DNA from: Trinickia violacea
GTDB taxonomy: Bacteria > Pseudomonadota > Gammaproteobacteria > Burkholderiales > Burkholderiaceae
Assembly: GCF_005280735.1 (NCBI RefSeq)
Contig: NZ_CP040078.1
Span: 3,410,001-3,474,000 of the forward strand
Direction of reading: 5' to 3'
DNA length: 64,000 bases
Shown here: one piece after another, positions 51,355 through 59,918 of the stretch
How the letters are laid out: the number at the start of each line of letters is the position of its first letter
How positions within the stretch are numbered: the stretch's first letter is position 1
Position numbers and translations under genes: made by a program
Notes under the pieces: model-generated
Told to the model about the DNA's origin: nothing
Seen by the model: the letters and a program-made list of their open reading frames with translations, nothing else
Databases searched by the model: none

Positions 51355-51849
51355 TCAAACCCGAACGTAATCGGCAAGCGGTTCGGGAAGCAGCGATTTC
51401 AATTCGCGCACGCCCTGCTCGGCATAAGGCCGCAGCAGCGCATGGCGCCAGAATTCCTGTTTTGGCAGCTCGGTCAAGCCTGCGAGGGCGACCAGGAGCA
51501 CCACCAAAATGACCCCGCGCGCGAGGCCGAACATCAGTCCGAGCGAGCGGTCGACGCCGCCCAGGCCGCTCACTTCGACGAGCCGCGCCAGCAGCGCATT
51601 CGCGACGCTCGCCACGAGGACAACGCCGATGACGATCAAGGCAAACGCGAGCACCCATTGTGTCAATGCGCCGCCCGGCCAGTTAGCTGGAATATAGGGC
51701 ACCACGAGCCCAACACAATGGCACGCGATAAAAAAAGCCACGATCCAGCCGATCAATCCGAATACTTCCGACAGCAAGCCGCGCCACGCGCCGCGCAGTG
51801 CCGACAAGCCGATCACCGCCATCAGGGCGTAGTCGAACGCGGTGAACAT
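51355..51849 (-). CDS. cvpA: CvpA family membrane protein
   Basis: A 164-aa inner-membrane protein with four hydrophobic helices (FDYALMAVIGLSALRGAWRG, FGLIGWIVAFFIACHCVGL, WVLAFALIVIGVVLVASVANAL, GLARGVILVVLLVALAGL). This matches CvpA, named for colicin V production and linked to purine genes and envelope stress. The ATG at 51849 gives the usual N-terminus; the frame continues upstream to 51888 without support. Confidence 0.92.
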   Translation of the reverse strand: MFTAFDYALMAVIGLSALRGAWRGLLSEVFGLIGWIVAFFIACHCVGLVVPYIPANWPGGALTQWVLAFALIVIGVVLVASVANALLARLVEVSGLGGVDRSLGLMFGLARGVILVVLLVALAGLTELPKQEFWRHALLRPYAEQGVRELKSLLPEPLADYVRV

Positions 51850-51862
51850 CGGTGCCGTTGCC

Positions 51863-52840
51863 CTATTGGTCGGAGCCGGCGGCACCACCGCCCGCGTTCG
51901 CGGTCAGGCCCGCCTCGCGCACCTTCGCGATGGCTGCCGATGCTGCCGCGCGATCCGCGAACGGTCCGGCGCGCAACAGGATGCGCGTCGAGCCGTCGGC
52001 CTGCTTGCGATGTTCGGTGTACGCGGGCACGCCCGCTGCCTTCAGCTTGGTGACCCAATTGCGCGCGCTGGCGTCGTCCGCAAACGAGCCGAGCTGCACC
52101 GCGAAACGCGCGCCGGGCGGCGCGGCGGGCGTGCCCAAATCGGCATCGGCCGGGCTCGGCGTCGCGGCTGCCGTGTTGGCAGCCGATTGCTGCGCCGCTT
52201 GTGCGGCAGGCGTAGGCGGTTTTGCGGCGGCCGCCAGTGCTGGCTGCGTAGCCGGCTTCTTTGCCTGCGCCTGAGCGGCCGGCGCGGTAGCGGTCTGTTT
52301 CGTCGATTGACTGCTGCTTAGTGCGGACGACTGTGCGGACGATGGCGACTTCGCTTGGCTCGAAGCCTGCGGCGTGACCTGGCCGCTTGTCGCTGCCTTA
52401 TCAGCCGGAGCGCCGCCGGCCACGATCGGCGCGACGCCGGACGCCGCAGCCGTCGCCTCGGGCGCCGGATTGTCGGGCGCGACGCCCGCTTGCGTATCGT
52501 CGTCGCGCGCGGCTTGCGTATCGTGCGCCGGGCGGTTCGGAATATCGATCGAGATGTCGTCGGTAACGGGCTTCGGGTGCGAGTCAAGCACCATCGGAAG
52601 CACCACGACCGCGGCAATCACCAGCGCGATCGCACCGACGAGCCGCCGCCGCGCACGCTGTTTTTCCGGAAGGGTGGGATCGAGCATCATCGCATCGACA
52701 TCGCCCGCGCGCTCCGTGCGCCGGGTTCGCCGCTCAACACGCTCTGTGCGCTCCGCACGCGTATTACGTCCTGCGCGGGTATTCGCGCCGCGCCGGGTAG
52801 GCGCGTCGTCGTCTTTTTTGCCGAACGAGAAAAGTCCCAT
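51863..52840 (-). CDS. SPOR-domain membrane protein (FtsN/DedD-like)
   Basis: A 325-aa bitopic protein. It has a highly charged Arg-rich cytoplasmic N-terminus, one transmembrane helix at about 66-84 (LVGAIALVIAAVVVLPMVL) and a long Ala/Pro/Ser/Gln-rich periplasmic linker. A C-terminal SPOR domain spans about 245-315 (RFAVQLGSFADDASARNWVTKL, GPFADRAAASAAIAKV). SPOR domains bind denuded glycan strands at the septum. The DedD position next to folC and cvpA is conserved in many proteobacteria, so a DedD-like division role is likely. Confidence 0.9.
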   Translation of the reverse strand: MGLFSFGKKDDDAPTRRGANTRAGRNTRAERTERVERRTRRTERAGDVDAMMLDPTLPEKQRARRRLVGAIALVIAAVVVLPMVLDSHPKPVTDDISIDIPNRPAHDTQAARDDDTQAGVAPDNPAPEATAAASGVAPIVAGGAPADKAATSGQVTPQASSQAKSPSSAQSSALSSSQSTKQTATAPAAQAQAKKPATQPALAAAAKPPTPAAQAAQQSAANTAAATPSPADADLGTPAAPPGARFAVQLGSFADDASARNWVTKLKAAGVPAYTEHRKQADGSTRILLRAGPFADRAAASAAIAKVREAGLTANAGGGAAGSDQ

Positions 52841-52869
52841 GAATCCTGGCTGTGTTCGAGGCTGACGCG

Positions 52870-54180
52870 TCAGTGTTGCTGCGATTTTCGGTAGGCCATG
52901 ACGCCCGCTACCGTATAGAAACTGCCGAAAACCACGATTCTATCATTGTCGGATGCCCGTTTTAGTGCATCTTGAAATGCGTCCGCAGGCGTTGAAAAGC
53001 GCGTCACGCTGCTGTCGGAGGAGTCGGCGACGCCCGCTTCGCGCAGCGCGGCTTCGAGATCCGCCGCCGCTGCCGCGCGCGGCAGCGGCAGGTCGGTCAC
53101 GCACCAGTGGTCGATCTCGCCCTTCAGATGCGCGAGCACGCCGGCGATGTCCTTGTCGTGCATCGCGCCGAATACCGCGTACGTATAGGGGAAATAGCCC
53201 ATGTTGCCGAGATTCTGCGCGAGGACCGCTGCCGCATGCGGGTTATGGGCCACATCGAGCACGATCGACGGCTTGCCTGGCAGCACCTGGAAGCGCCCCG
53301 GCAATTCGACGTTCGCGAGCCCGAGGCGGATGTCCTGCGCCGACACCGGCAGGCGCTCGCGCAGCGCCTCGAGGGCCGCCAGCGCCGCCGACGTGTTGAT
53401 CAGTTGATTCGCGCCGCGCAACGCCGGATACGCGAGCGCCGAGCGCCGCAGCGTGCGGCCGACGTAGCTCCACTGCTGGCGCTCGCTGCCCGCCTGCCCT
53501 TCGTAGCGGAAGTCGCGCCCGAAGAGCCACAGATCGGCGCCGATGCTCTCGGCGTGATCGATCAGCGTCTGGGGCGCGCTCGGATCGCCGCACACGGCGG
53601 GCTTGCCCGGCCGGAAAATGCCGGCTTTTTCGAAGGCGATTTCCTCGCGCGTATCGCCGAGGTACTCGGTGTGATCGATATCGATGCTCGTGACGATCGC
53701 GCAGTCGGTATCGATGATGTTGACCGCGTCGAGCCGCCCGCCCAAGCCCACTTCGAGAATCACGGCGTCGAGCCCGCGCGATGCGAACCAATGCATGATC
53801 GCCAGCGTCGTGAATTCGAAGTACGTCAGCGAAACCGGCTCGGGAAAGCGCGTGCGCGCCGCCTCGACGGCTTCGAAATGCGGCAGCAGGTCGGCATCGG
53901 TCGCGATCTGGCCGTTCACGCGCGCGCGCTCGTTGAACGCGAGCAGATGCGGCGACGTATGGCAGCCGACGCTATACCCCGCGCGCAGCAGGATCGATTC
54001 GAGGATCGCGCAGGTCGAGCCCTTGCCGTTCGTGCCGCCGACCGTGATGACCGGACACTCGAACGACAGCCCGAGCGCCTCCTTGACCTTGCCGATGCGG
54101 GTGAGCCCCATGTCGATGCCGACCGGGTGCGCGGTCTCGAGATGCGCCAGCCAGGCGTCCAAGGTAGGGAATGTGGTCAT
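52870..54180 (-). CDS. folC: Bifunctional dihydrofolate synthase/folylpolyglutamate synthase
   Basis: The 436-aa Mur-ligase-family enzyme adds glutamate to dihydropteroate and folates. Motifs are the P-loop ITVGGTNGKGSTCA, YSVGCHTSPHLLAFNERARVNG, LEVGLGGRLDAVN, SIDIDHTEYLGDTREEIAFEKAGI and LDVAHNPHAAAVLA. The ATG at 54180 is used; an alternative ATG at 54195 adds five residues. It lies 173 bases after accD, with a perfect hairpin between them. Confidence 0.95.
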   Translation of the reverse strand: MTTFPTLDAWLAHLETAHPVGIDMGLTRIGKVKEALGLSFECPVITVGGTNGKGSTCAILESILLRAGYSVGCHTSPHLLAFNERARVNGQIATDADLLPHFEAVEAARTRFPEPVSLTYFEFTTLAIMHWFASRGLDAVILEVGLGGRLDAVNIIDTDCAIVTSIDIDHTEYLGDTREEIAFEKAGIFRPGKPAVCGDPSAPQTLIDHAESIGADLWLFGRDFRYEGQAGSERQQWSYVGRTLRRSALAYPALRGANQLINTSAALAALEALRERLPVSAQDIRLGLANVELPGRFQVLPGKPSIVLDVAHNPHAAAVLAQNLGNMGYFPYTYAVFGAMHDKDIAGVLAHLKGEIDHWCVTDLPLPRAAAAADLEAALREAGVADSSDSSVTRFSTPADAFQDALKRASDNDRIVVFGSFYTVAGVMAYRKSQQH

Positions 54181-54234
54181 GGGATAAATCGGCATACGGC
54201 TTTTCACAAGGCCGTAATTATCGCGGAAATGACA

Positions 54235-54267
54235 GCGCGCCGCTTGAATTCGCTTCAAGCGGCGCGC
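54235..54267. terminator. Perfect 14-bp hairpin between accD and folC
   Basis: GCGCGCCGCTTGAA and its exact complement flank a 5-base loop (TTCGC), about 87 bases past the accD stop and 55 before folC. No T-tract follows on either strand. It may be a weak terminator, an mRNA-processing or stability element, or a repeat of a genome-wide family. Confidence 0.6.
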
Positions 54268-54353
54268 GGGGTTTGCTCGGGTTTTGCCGCTAGCGTCTGC
54301 GCGTTTTCCGAGTGACAGATCGCCACAGCCGGCGACCAGGCGAGATGGCTCGC

Positions 54354-55226
54354 TCAGGCCACCGCGTCTGCAGGCTGGCGCGTCAGCAGCGCGATCAACT
54401 GCGCGATTTCTTCGCGCAGCTTGCGACGGTCGACGATCATGTCGATCGCGCCCTTTTGCAGCAGGAATTCGGCGCGCTGGAAGCCTTCCGGCAGCTTCTC
54501 TCGCACCGTCTGCTCGATCACGCGCGGGCCGGCAAAACCGATCAGCGCCTTCGGCTCGGCGATCACGACGTCACCCAGGAACGCGAAGCTCGCGGACACC
54601 CCGCCCATCGTCGGATCGGTCAGCACCGAAATGAACGGCAGCTTGGCATCGGACAGCTTCGTGAGCATCGACGTGGTCTTCGCCATCTGCATCAGCGACA
54701 GCAGGCTCTCCTGCATGCGCGCGCCGCCCGAGGCCGTGAAGCAGATAAACGGCACTTGCTGCTCGAGCGCGTTCTGCGCGCCGCGCACGAAGCGCTCGCC
54801 GACCACCGAGCCCATCGACCCGCCCATGAACGCGAACTCGAAGCACGCGACCACGACCGGCAGCGTGTGAATCGCGCCGCCCATCACGACCATCGCGTCG
54901 GTCTCGTCGGTTTCGTCCATCGCTTCTTTGATGCGATCGGGGTACTTGCGAAGGTCCTTGAACTTGAGCGAATCGACCGGGACGATTTCCTGGCCGATCT
55001 CATAGCGGCCTTCCGCGTCGAGCAGGCCGTCGAGGCGCTCGCGCGCGCCGATACGCATGTGATGGCTGCACTTCGGGCAGACATGCAGATTGGCCTCGAC
55101 GTCGTTGCGGTACAGCACCGCTTCGCACGACGGGCACTTGACCCACAGGCCCTCGGGAATCCCCTTGCGGCTCTTCGGGTCGGTCTGCTTGATTTTCGGC
55201 GGCAACAGTTTGTCGAGCCAGCTCAT
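54354..55226 (-). CDS. accD: Acetyl-CoA carboxylase carboxyltransferase subunit beta
   Basis: The 290-aa subunit transfers carboxyl from biotin to acetyl-CoA with AccA. It has an N-terminal four-Cys zinc ribbon (CPSCEAVLYRND, VCPKCSHH at residues 26-50). The crotonase-like core has the oxyanion region FTASGGARMQESLLSLMQMAKT, PTMGGVSASFAFLGD and LIGFAGPRVIEQT. It starts 23 bases after trpA, the usual trpA-accD-folC order of beta-proteobacteria. Confidence 0.97.
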   Translation of the reverse strand: MSWLDKLLPPKIKQTDPKSRKGIPEGLWVKCPSCEAVLYRNDVEANLHVCPKCSHHMRIGARERLDGLLDAEGRYEIGQEIVPVDSLKFKDLRKYPDRIKEAMDETDETDAMVVMGGAIHTLPVVVACFEFAFMGGSMGSVVGERFVRGAQNALEQQVPFICFTASGGARMQESLLSLMQMAKTTSMLTKLSDAKLPFISVLTDPTMGGVSASFAFLGDVVIAEPKALIGFAGPRVIEQTVREKLPEGFQRAEFLLQKGAIDMIVDRRKLREEIAQLIALLTRQPADAVA

Positions 55227-55249
55227 CGTTTGTCCTTTCTGTGTGTTAC

Positions 55250-56065
55250 TTACGCGGCAGTTGCGCCGATGCTGTCCAGAGCACGCCGGACTTCGGCAAT
55301 GAACTGGGTCAGCTTTTCGACGGCGGCTTCCGGCGCCGTTTCCTCGAGCAACTGCACGATACGGCTGCCGATCACGACGGCATCGGACACTTCGGCCACC
55401 GCGCGCGCCGTCTGGGCGTCGCGAATGCCGAAGCCGACGCCGACCGGCAGCGGTACGCGCGACTTGATGGCCGGGATTTTACTCGCGATATTGGAAACGT
55501 CCAGATTTGCGGCGCCGGTCACGCCCTTTAGCGACACGTAATAGACGTAGCCGCTCGCGATCTTGCCGACTTCGGCGATGCGCTCGTCGGTCGATGTCGG
55601 CGCGAGCAAAAATATAGGATCGATACCGGCAGATCGCATCTGTTCAGCGAAATTAGCCGATTCTTCAGGCGGATAATCGACGACCAGCACGCCATCGACG
55701 CCCGCTTCCTTGGCCGCCGCAGCGAACGCTTCAGCGCCCATCCGCTCGATCGGGTTCGCGTAACCCATCAGCACGACGGGCGTCTTGTCGTCGCGCTCGC
55801 GAAAGCGCTTCACGTCGGCGAGCACCTGGCGCAGCGAGACGCCGCGCGCCAGCGCCCGTTCCGACGAGCGCTGGATGACCGGGCCGTCCGCCATCGGGTC
55901 GGAGAACGGCACGCCCAATTCGATGACGTCCGCGCCGCCGGCGGCGAGCGCGTGCATGAAATCGACGGTTTTCGCCGGGTCCGGGTCGCCCGCGGTGATG
56001 AACGGGATCAGCCCTTTCTTGCCTTGCGCGGCGAGCGCCGCGAGTGTGTTCTTGATTCGGGACAT
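55250..56065 (-). CDS. trpA: Tryptophan synthase alpha subunit
   Basis: The 271-aa TIM barrel splits indole-3-glycerol phosphate to indole. Motifs are LIPFITAGDPDPAKTVDFMHAL, the catalytic Glu in VIELGVPFSDPMADGPVIQ, VLVVDYPPEES and VGFGIRDAQTARAV. It is separated from trpB by the inserted methyltransferase gene, with 45 bases to that gene. Confidence 0.97.
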   Translation of the reverse strand: MSRIKNTLAALAAQGKKGLIPFITAGDPDPAKTVDFMHALAAGGADVIELGVPFSDPMADGPVIQRSSERALARGVSLRQVLADVKRFRERDDKTPVVLMGYANPIERMGAEAFAAAAKEAGVDGVLVVDYPPEESANFAEQMRSAGIDPIFLLAPTSTDERIAEVGKIASGYVYYVSLKGVTGAANLDVSNIASKIPAIKSRVPLPVGVGFGIRDAQTARAVAEVSDAVVIGSRIVQLLEETAPEAAVEKLTQFIAEVRRALDSIGATAA

Positions 56066-56110
56066 GGAATGTTCTCTGGATTCGTTGGCTGCGCGGTTCG
56101 GGTCGGGGGC

Positions 56111-57130
56111 CTAGTCCTCGACGGCCGCGGGTGCGAGCGGCGCGCCGAGCCTGCCGGAGACGGCGCTGACGCGTTCTCGCGCTATCGCGCAGTAACTTTC
56201 ATTGATCTCATAGCCGACAAACTCGCGCGCGTGGCGCGCGCAGGCGACTGCCGTGGTGCCGCTGCCCATGAACGGATCGAGGACTCGACCGCCCGGCGGA
56301 CAACTCGCGAGCACCATGCGCTCGACGATCTCCAACGGTTTTTGCGTCGGATGGTCGACGCGCTCCGCATGCTGACGATGCAGGCGCGAGACCGACCAGA
56401 CATCCTTTGGATTGTAGCCAAGCTCCAGCCACTTGCTGCCCTCGAACAGCTTGCGCGAGCGGGCCTTCTTGGTGACGGCGTCGTATGGGATGCGGACCGG
56501 GTCGAGATCGAAGTAGTAGTCCTTCGATACCGCGAAATAACCGATGTTGTCGTGCACCGACGTGAAGCGGCGCGTCGTGCCGCCCATGCTCGGCACGCGC
56601 CGGTCCCAGATGATCTCGTTGACCATCGTGAGCTTCGTCTTCAGGAACGAGAAGATTTCGGGCGCGTATTGCCAGGTGCAGAAGATGTAGAGCGAGCCGG
56701 ACGGTTTCAGCTTCGGGACAGCGAGGTCGAGCCAGCCGCGCGTCCACGCGAGGAAGGCTTCGCCCGTGAGCATGTCCGAATCGTTGCCGTAATCCTTGCC
56801 GAGCCCATACGGCGGGTCGGCGACGATCAGGTCGATCGAAGCATCCGGCACGTTCTCCATGTCGGCCAGGAAATCGCGGTTGCGGATATCGATGCCGCGC
56901 GGCACAGCGGGCAGCCTGGATACCGCCGACGGCCGCACCACAGCCTCGGGCTCCGCGGCCAAGGCCGATTGCAGGATCGGCTCTGGTTCCGCGGCGAGAA
57001 CCGGCGCCGAAGGCGGCTCAACGGCTAGGGCTGCCGCCTTCGGTTTGGCCATCGCTTTCGCCGACGGCCGCTCGGCCGCCCCAGCGGCGGCCGGTTGCGG
57101 CTCGTCGAATTCGTCGAACAGGTCGCGCAT
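56111..57130 (-). CDS. Orphan site-specific DNA methyltransferase (N4/N6 amino type)
   Basis: A 339-aa amino-methyltransferase with the beta-class order: catalytic motif IV DPPY (LIVADPPYGLGKDYG), a central target-recognition stretch (about 165-270), HPTQKP, then the AdoMet motif LDPFMGSGTTAVACA. The first 80 residues are an Ala/Pro-rich extension. There is no restriction endonuclease or specificity subunit nearby, so it is an orphan, probably epigenetic, enzyme. It lies 11 bases after trpB and 45 before trpA and should be cotranscribed. From memory, a Burkholderia cenocepacia orthologue in the same place was studied as an epigenetic regulator; I do not assign a target site. Confidence 0.92.
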   Translation of the reverse strand: MRDLFDEFDEPQPAAAGAAERPSAKAMAKPKAAALAVEPPSAPVLAAEPEPILQSALAAEPEAVVRPSAVSRLPAVPRGIDIRNRDFLADMENVPDASIDLIVADPPYGLGKDYGNDSDMLTGEAFLAWTRGWLDLAVPKLKPSGSLYIFCTWQYAPEIFSFLKTKLTMVNEIIWDRRVPSMGGTTRRFTSVHDNIGYFAVSKDYYFDLDPVRIPYDAVTKKARSRKLFEGSKWLELGYNPKDVWSVSRLHRQHAERVDHPTQKPLEIVERMVLASCPPGGRVLDPFMGSGTTAVACARHAREFVGYEINESYCAIARERVSAVSGRLGAPLAPAAVED

Positions 57131-57141
57131 CGTGGCGGCGC

Positions 57142-58335
57142 TCAGAACTGGATGCCCGATCGCTCGGCGACCGTGTGCATGTCCTTGTCGCCGCGACCGG
57201 ACAGGTTGACGAGCAGATGCTTGTCACGGCCGAGCGTGGGCGCCAGTTTCGCCGCGTACGCGAGCGCATGGCTCGACTCGAGCGCCGGGATGATCCCTTC
57301 GATCCGGCAGCAGTCGTGGAACGCCTTGAGCGCTTCGTCGTCGGTGATCGTCACGTACTGGGCGCGGCCGCTGTCCTTGAGCCACGCGTGCTCGGGGCCG
57401 ACGCCCGGGTAGTCGAGGCCCGCCGACACCGAATGCGTCTCGATGATCTGACCGTTCTCGTCCTGCATCAGATACGTGCGGTTGCCGTGCAGCACGCCGG
57501 GGCTGCCCGCCGTCAGCGACGCCGCGTGGCGGCCCGTTTCGATGCCGTCACCCGCCGCTTCGACGCCGATCAGCTTGACCGACGTGTCGTCGATATACGG
57601 ATAGAAGATGCCCATCGCGTTCGATCCGCCGCCGACGCACGCGATCACCGCGTCCGGCTGCCGCCCGGTCAACTCGGGCATCTGGACCTTGCATTCGTCG
57701 CCGATCACCCGCTGGAAGTCGCGCACCATCATCGGGTACGGGTGCGGGCCCGCCACCGTGCCGATGATGTAGAAGGTGTTTTCAACGTTCGTGACCCAGT
57801 CTCGCATCGCTTCGTTGAGCGCGTCCTTGAGCGTGCGCGAGCCGGACTCGACCGGCACGACCGTCGCGCCGAGCAGCTTCATCCGGTAGACGTTCGCGGC
57901 TTGGCGGCGCACATCCTCGGCGCCCATGTACACGACGCATTCCATGCCGAAGCGCGCGGCAATCGTCGCCGTGGCCACGCCGTGCTGGCCCGCGCCCGTC
58001 TCGGCGATCACGCGCGGCTTGCCCATGCGCTTCGCGAGCAGCGCCTGGCCGATCACGTTGTTCACCTTGTGCGCGCCGGTATGGTTCAGGTCTTCGCGCT
58101 TCAGGAACACCTGCGCGCCGCCGAGCAGCTCGCTCCAGCGCTGCGCGTGATAAATCGGCGACGGACGGCCGACAAAATACTTCAACTCGCGCTGATATTC
58201 GGCGATAAAGTCGGGATCTTTCTGGAATTTCTCGTAGGCGAGACGCAGCTCGTCGATTGCCTTAACCAGTGTTTCGGCGACGAACGTGCCGCCATAAGGG
58301 CCGAAATGGCCGCGTTGATCGGGTAAGTTGTACAT
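57142..58335 (-). CDS. trpB: Tryptophan synthase beta subunit
   Basis: The 397-aa PLP enzyme condenses indole with serine. Features are LKREDLNHTGAHKVNN with the PLP lysine, AETGAGQHGVATATIAARFGMECVVYMG, the glycine-rich phosphate loop CVGGGSNAMGIFYPY and the C-terminal SGRGDKDM. The start MYNLPDQRGHFGPYGG is the canonical N-terminus. It lies 63 bases after trpF. Confidence 0.98.
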   Translation of the reverse strand: MYNLPDQRGHFGPYGGTFVAETLVKAIDELRLAYEKFQKDPDFIAEYQRELKYFVGRPSPIYHAQRWSELLGGAQVFLKREDLNHTGAHKVNNVIGQALLAKRMGKPRVIAETGAGQHGVATATIAARFGMECVVYMGAEDVRRQAANVYRMKLLGATVVPVESGSRTLKDALNEAMRDWVTNVENTFYIIGTVAGPHPYPMMVRDFQRVIGDECKVQMPELTGRQPDAVIACVGGGSNAMGIFYPYIDDTSVKLIGVEAAGDGIETGRHAASLTAGSPGVLHGNRTYLMQDENGQIIETHSVSAGLDYPGVGPEHAWLKDSGRAQYVTITDDEALKAFHDCCRIEGIIPALESSHALAYAAKLAPTLGRDKHLLVNLSGRGDKDMHTVAERSGIQF

Positions 58336-58398
58336 GTTGTCACTCTCGCAGGGGCGGCGCGGCGACGTGTTCGAAACGTTCAAGCCGTGCCGCTTCAA

Positions 58399-59088
58399 TC
58401 ATCCGGCGTCCGCTTCGCGCACTGCGCGTACGAACGCCGCCATCCGGGCGTGATCCTTCACGCCCTTGGCGCCCGGCACTTCGATGCCGCTCGAGACATC
58501 GACCGCGAACGGGCGCACGCGATGGATCGCATCACTGACGTTTTGCGCGTTCAACCCACCACTCAAAACGGCCCGATGCCCGAGCTCTGCTGGAATAAGT
58601 GACCAATCGAAAATCTTCCCGCCGCCGCCGTAGCCCTCGACGTGTGCGTCGAGCAGCAGGCCGCTGGCTGATGAATAGTTAAGTGCAGATTCTACCAAAT
58701 CGGCTTGCCGAGTATCGGCGGCAACGCGGATTGCGCGCAACCATGGCAAACCCGCGAGATTGGCGAGCTTCTCGCACTCTTCTGGCGTTTCGTCGCCGTG
58801 AAATTGCAGCATCGTGAGCGGAACGTTGCTCGTGACCTCGCTGAACCAGTCGGGGGTCGGATTCACGAAGAGCCCCACTACGGAGACGAAAGGCGGGATA
58901 TCGTGCGTTAAATCAACCGCATCGGCCACGCCGACCGCGCGCGGGCTCGGCGGGTAGAACACCAGGCCGATGGCATCCGCGCCCAGATCGATGGCGTACG
59001 CGATGTCTTGCTGGCGCGAGAGTCCGCACAGCTTGATACGTGTGCGATGCGGTGCCGCGCCGGTTTGCTGGGATGAGGCTTCGTTCAT
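58399..59088 (-). CDS. trpF: Phosphoribosylanthranilate isomerase
   Basis: The 229-aa TIM barrel isomerises phosphoribosylanthranilate. Motifs are RIKLCGLSRQQDI with the catalytic Cys, GLVFYPPSPRAV, LQFHGDETPEEC, the acid Asp in LLLDAHVEGYGGGGK and SGGLNAQNV. The ATG at 59088 overlaps the truA stop (ATGA), which shows coupling and sets the start; the upstream ATG at 59121 is unlikely. Confidence 0.96.
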   Translation of the reverse strand: MNEASSQQTGAAPHRTRIKLCGLSRQQDIAYAIDLGADAIGLVFYPPSPRAVGVADAVDLTHDIPPFVSVVGLFVNPTPDWFSEVTSNVPLTMLQFHGDETPEECEKLANLAGLPWLRAIRVAADTRQADLVESALNYSSASGLLLDAHVEGYGGGGKIFDWSLIPAELGHRAVLSGGLNAQNVSDAIHRVRPFAVDVSSGIEVPGAKGVKDHARMAAFVRAVREADAG

Positions 59089-59918
59089 GGTGTCGGTCGG
59101 TCGTTCCATACGTCGCTCCACGGCACGCTGCCGAGATGTGTGGGCGGCACGGCAAAGGTCTCAGGATAGCCGACATGGGCGACGTAGAGCCCCTCCGGCA
59201 TGAACGTCGGCGCGGCGCGGTTGCGGTCGCGGCTCGCGAGCACCTCGGCAAGCCACTCGACCGGGTACCGGCCGCGGCCGACCGCGACGAGGCAGCCCAT
59301 CAGGTTGCGCACCATGTGGTGCAGGAACGCATTCGCTCGGAAGCGGAAATGGATCAGATCGCCCTGGGGGCGGATGTCGATCTGATACAGATGCTTGACC
59401 GGTGTCTTCGCCTGGCATTCCGACGAGCGGAACGCCGAAAAATCGTGTTCGCCGATCAAGCAGGCGGCGGCGGCGCGCATGGCGTCGACATCGAGCGGCG
59501 TGTGAATCCAGCCGGCGCGGCCGGCGAGCATCGGCGAACGCACCGGATTGACGTAGAGCGCGTAGTAATAGGTGCGCTCGAACGCCGAGAAGCGGGCATG
59601 GAACGTTTCCGGCATGACCTTCGCCCATTGGACGGCAACCGTCTCGGGCAAAAACGCGTTCGTCCCGCGCACCCATGAGAACTCCGTGCGATCGAGCTCC
59701 GTATCGAAGTGCACGACCTGGCCGAGCCCGTGCACGCCGGTATCGGTGCGGCCGGCGACGACCGTCGAGAGCGGCGTCTGCGCGAATTCCCGCAGCGCCC
59801 GCTCGAGCTCGTCCTGAACCGTCTTGCCGTGCGGCTGGGACTGCCAGCCGCAAAACGCCATGCCGTCGTACTGGATGCCGAGCGCAATACGCGTCAGGTT
59901 AGGCATCGGGCTCGGCAT
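59085..59918 (-). CDS. truA: tRNA pseudouridine synthase A
   Basis: The 277-aa enzyme makes pseudouridine at positions 38-40 of tRNA anticodon arms. The catalytic Asp is in AGRTDTGVHGLGQVVHFD; other signatures are YDGMAFCGWQSQPHGKTVQDELE and RANAFLHHMVRNLMGCLVAVG. The ATG at 59918 overlaps the last base of the fimV stop (TGATG); the ATG at 59906 is an alternative. It is coupled to trpF downstream. Confidence 0.96.
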   Translation of the reverse strand: MPSPMPNLTRIALGIQYDGMAFCGWQSQPHGKTVQDELERALREFAQTPLSTVVAGRTDTGVHGLGQVVHFDTELDRTEFSWVRGTNAFLPETVAVQWAKVMPETFHARFSAFERTYYYALYVNPVRSPMLAGRAGWIHTPLDVDAMRAAAACLIGEHDFSAFRSSECQAKTPVKHLYQIDIRPQGDLIHFRFRANAFLHHMVRNLMGCLVAVGRGRYPVEWLAEVLASRDRNRAAPTFMPEGLYVAHVGYPETFAVPPTHLGSVPWSDVWNDRPTP

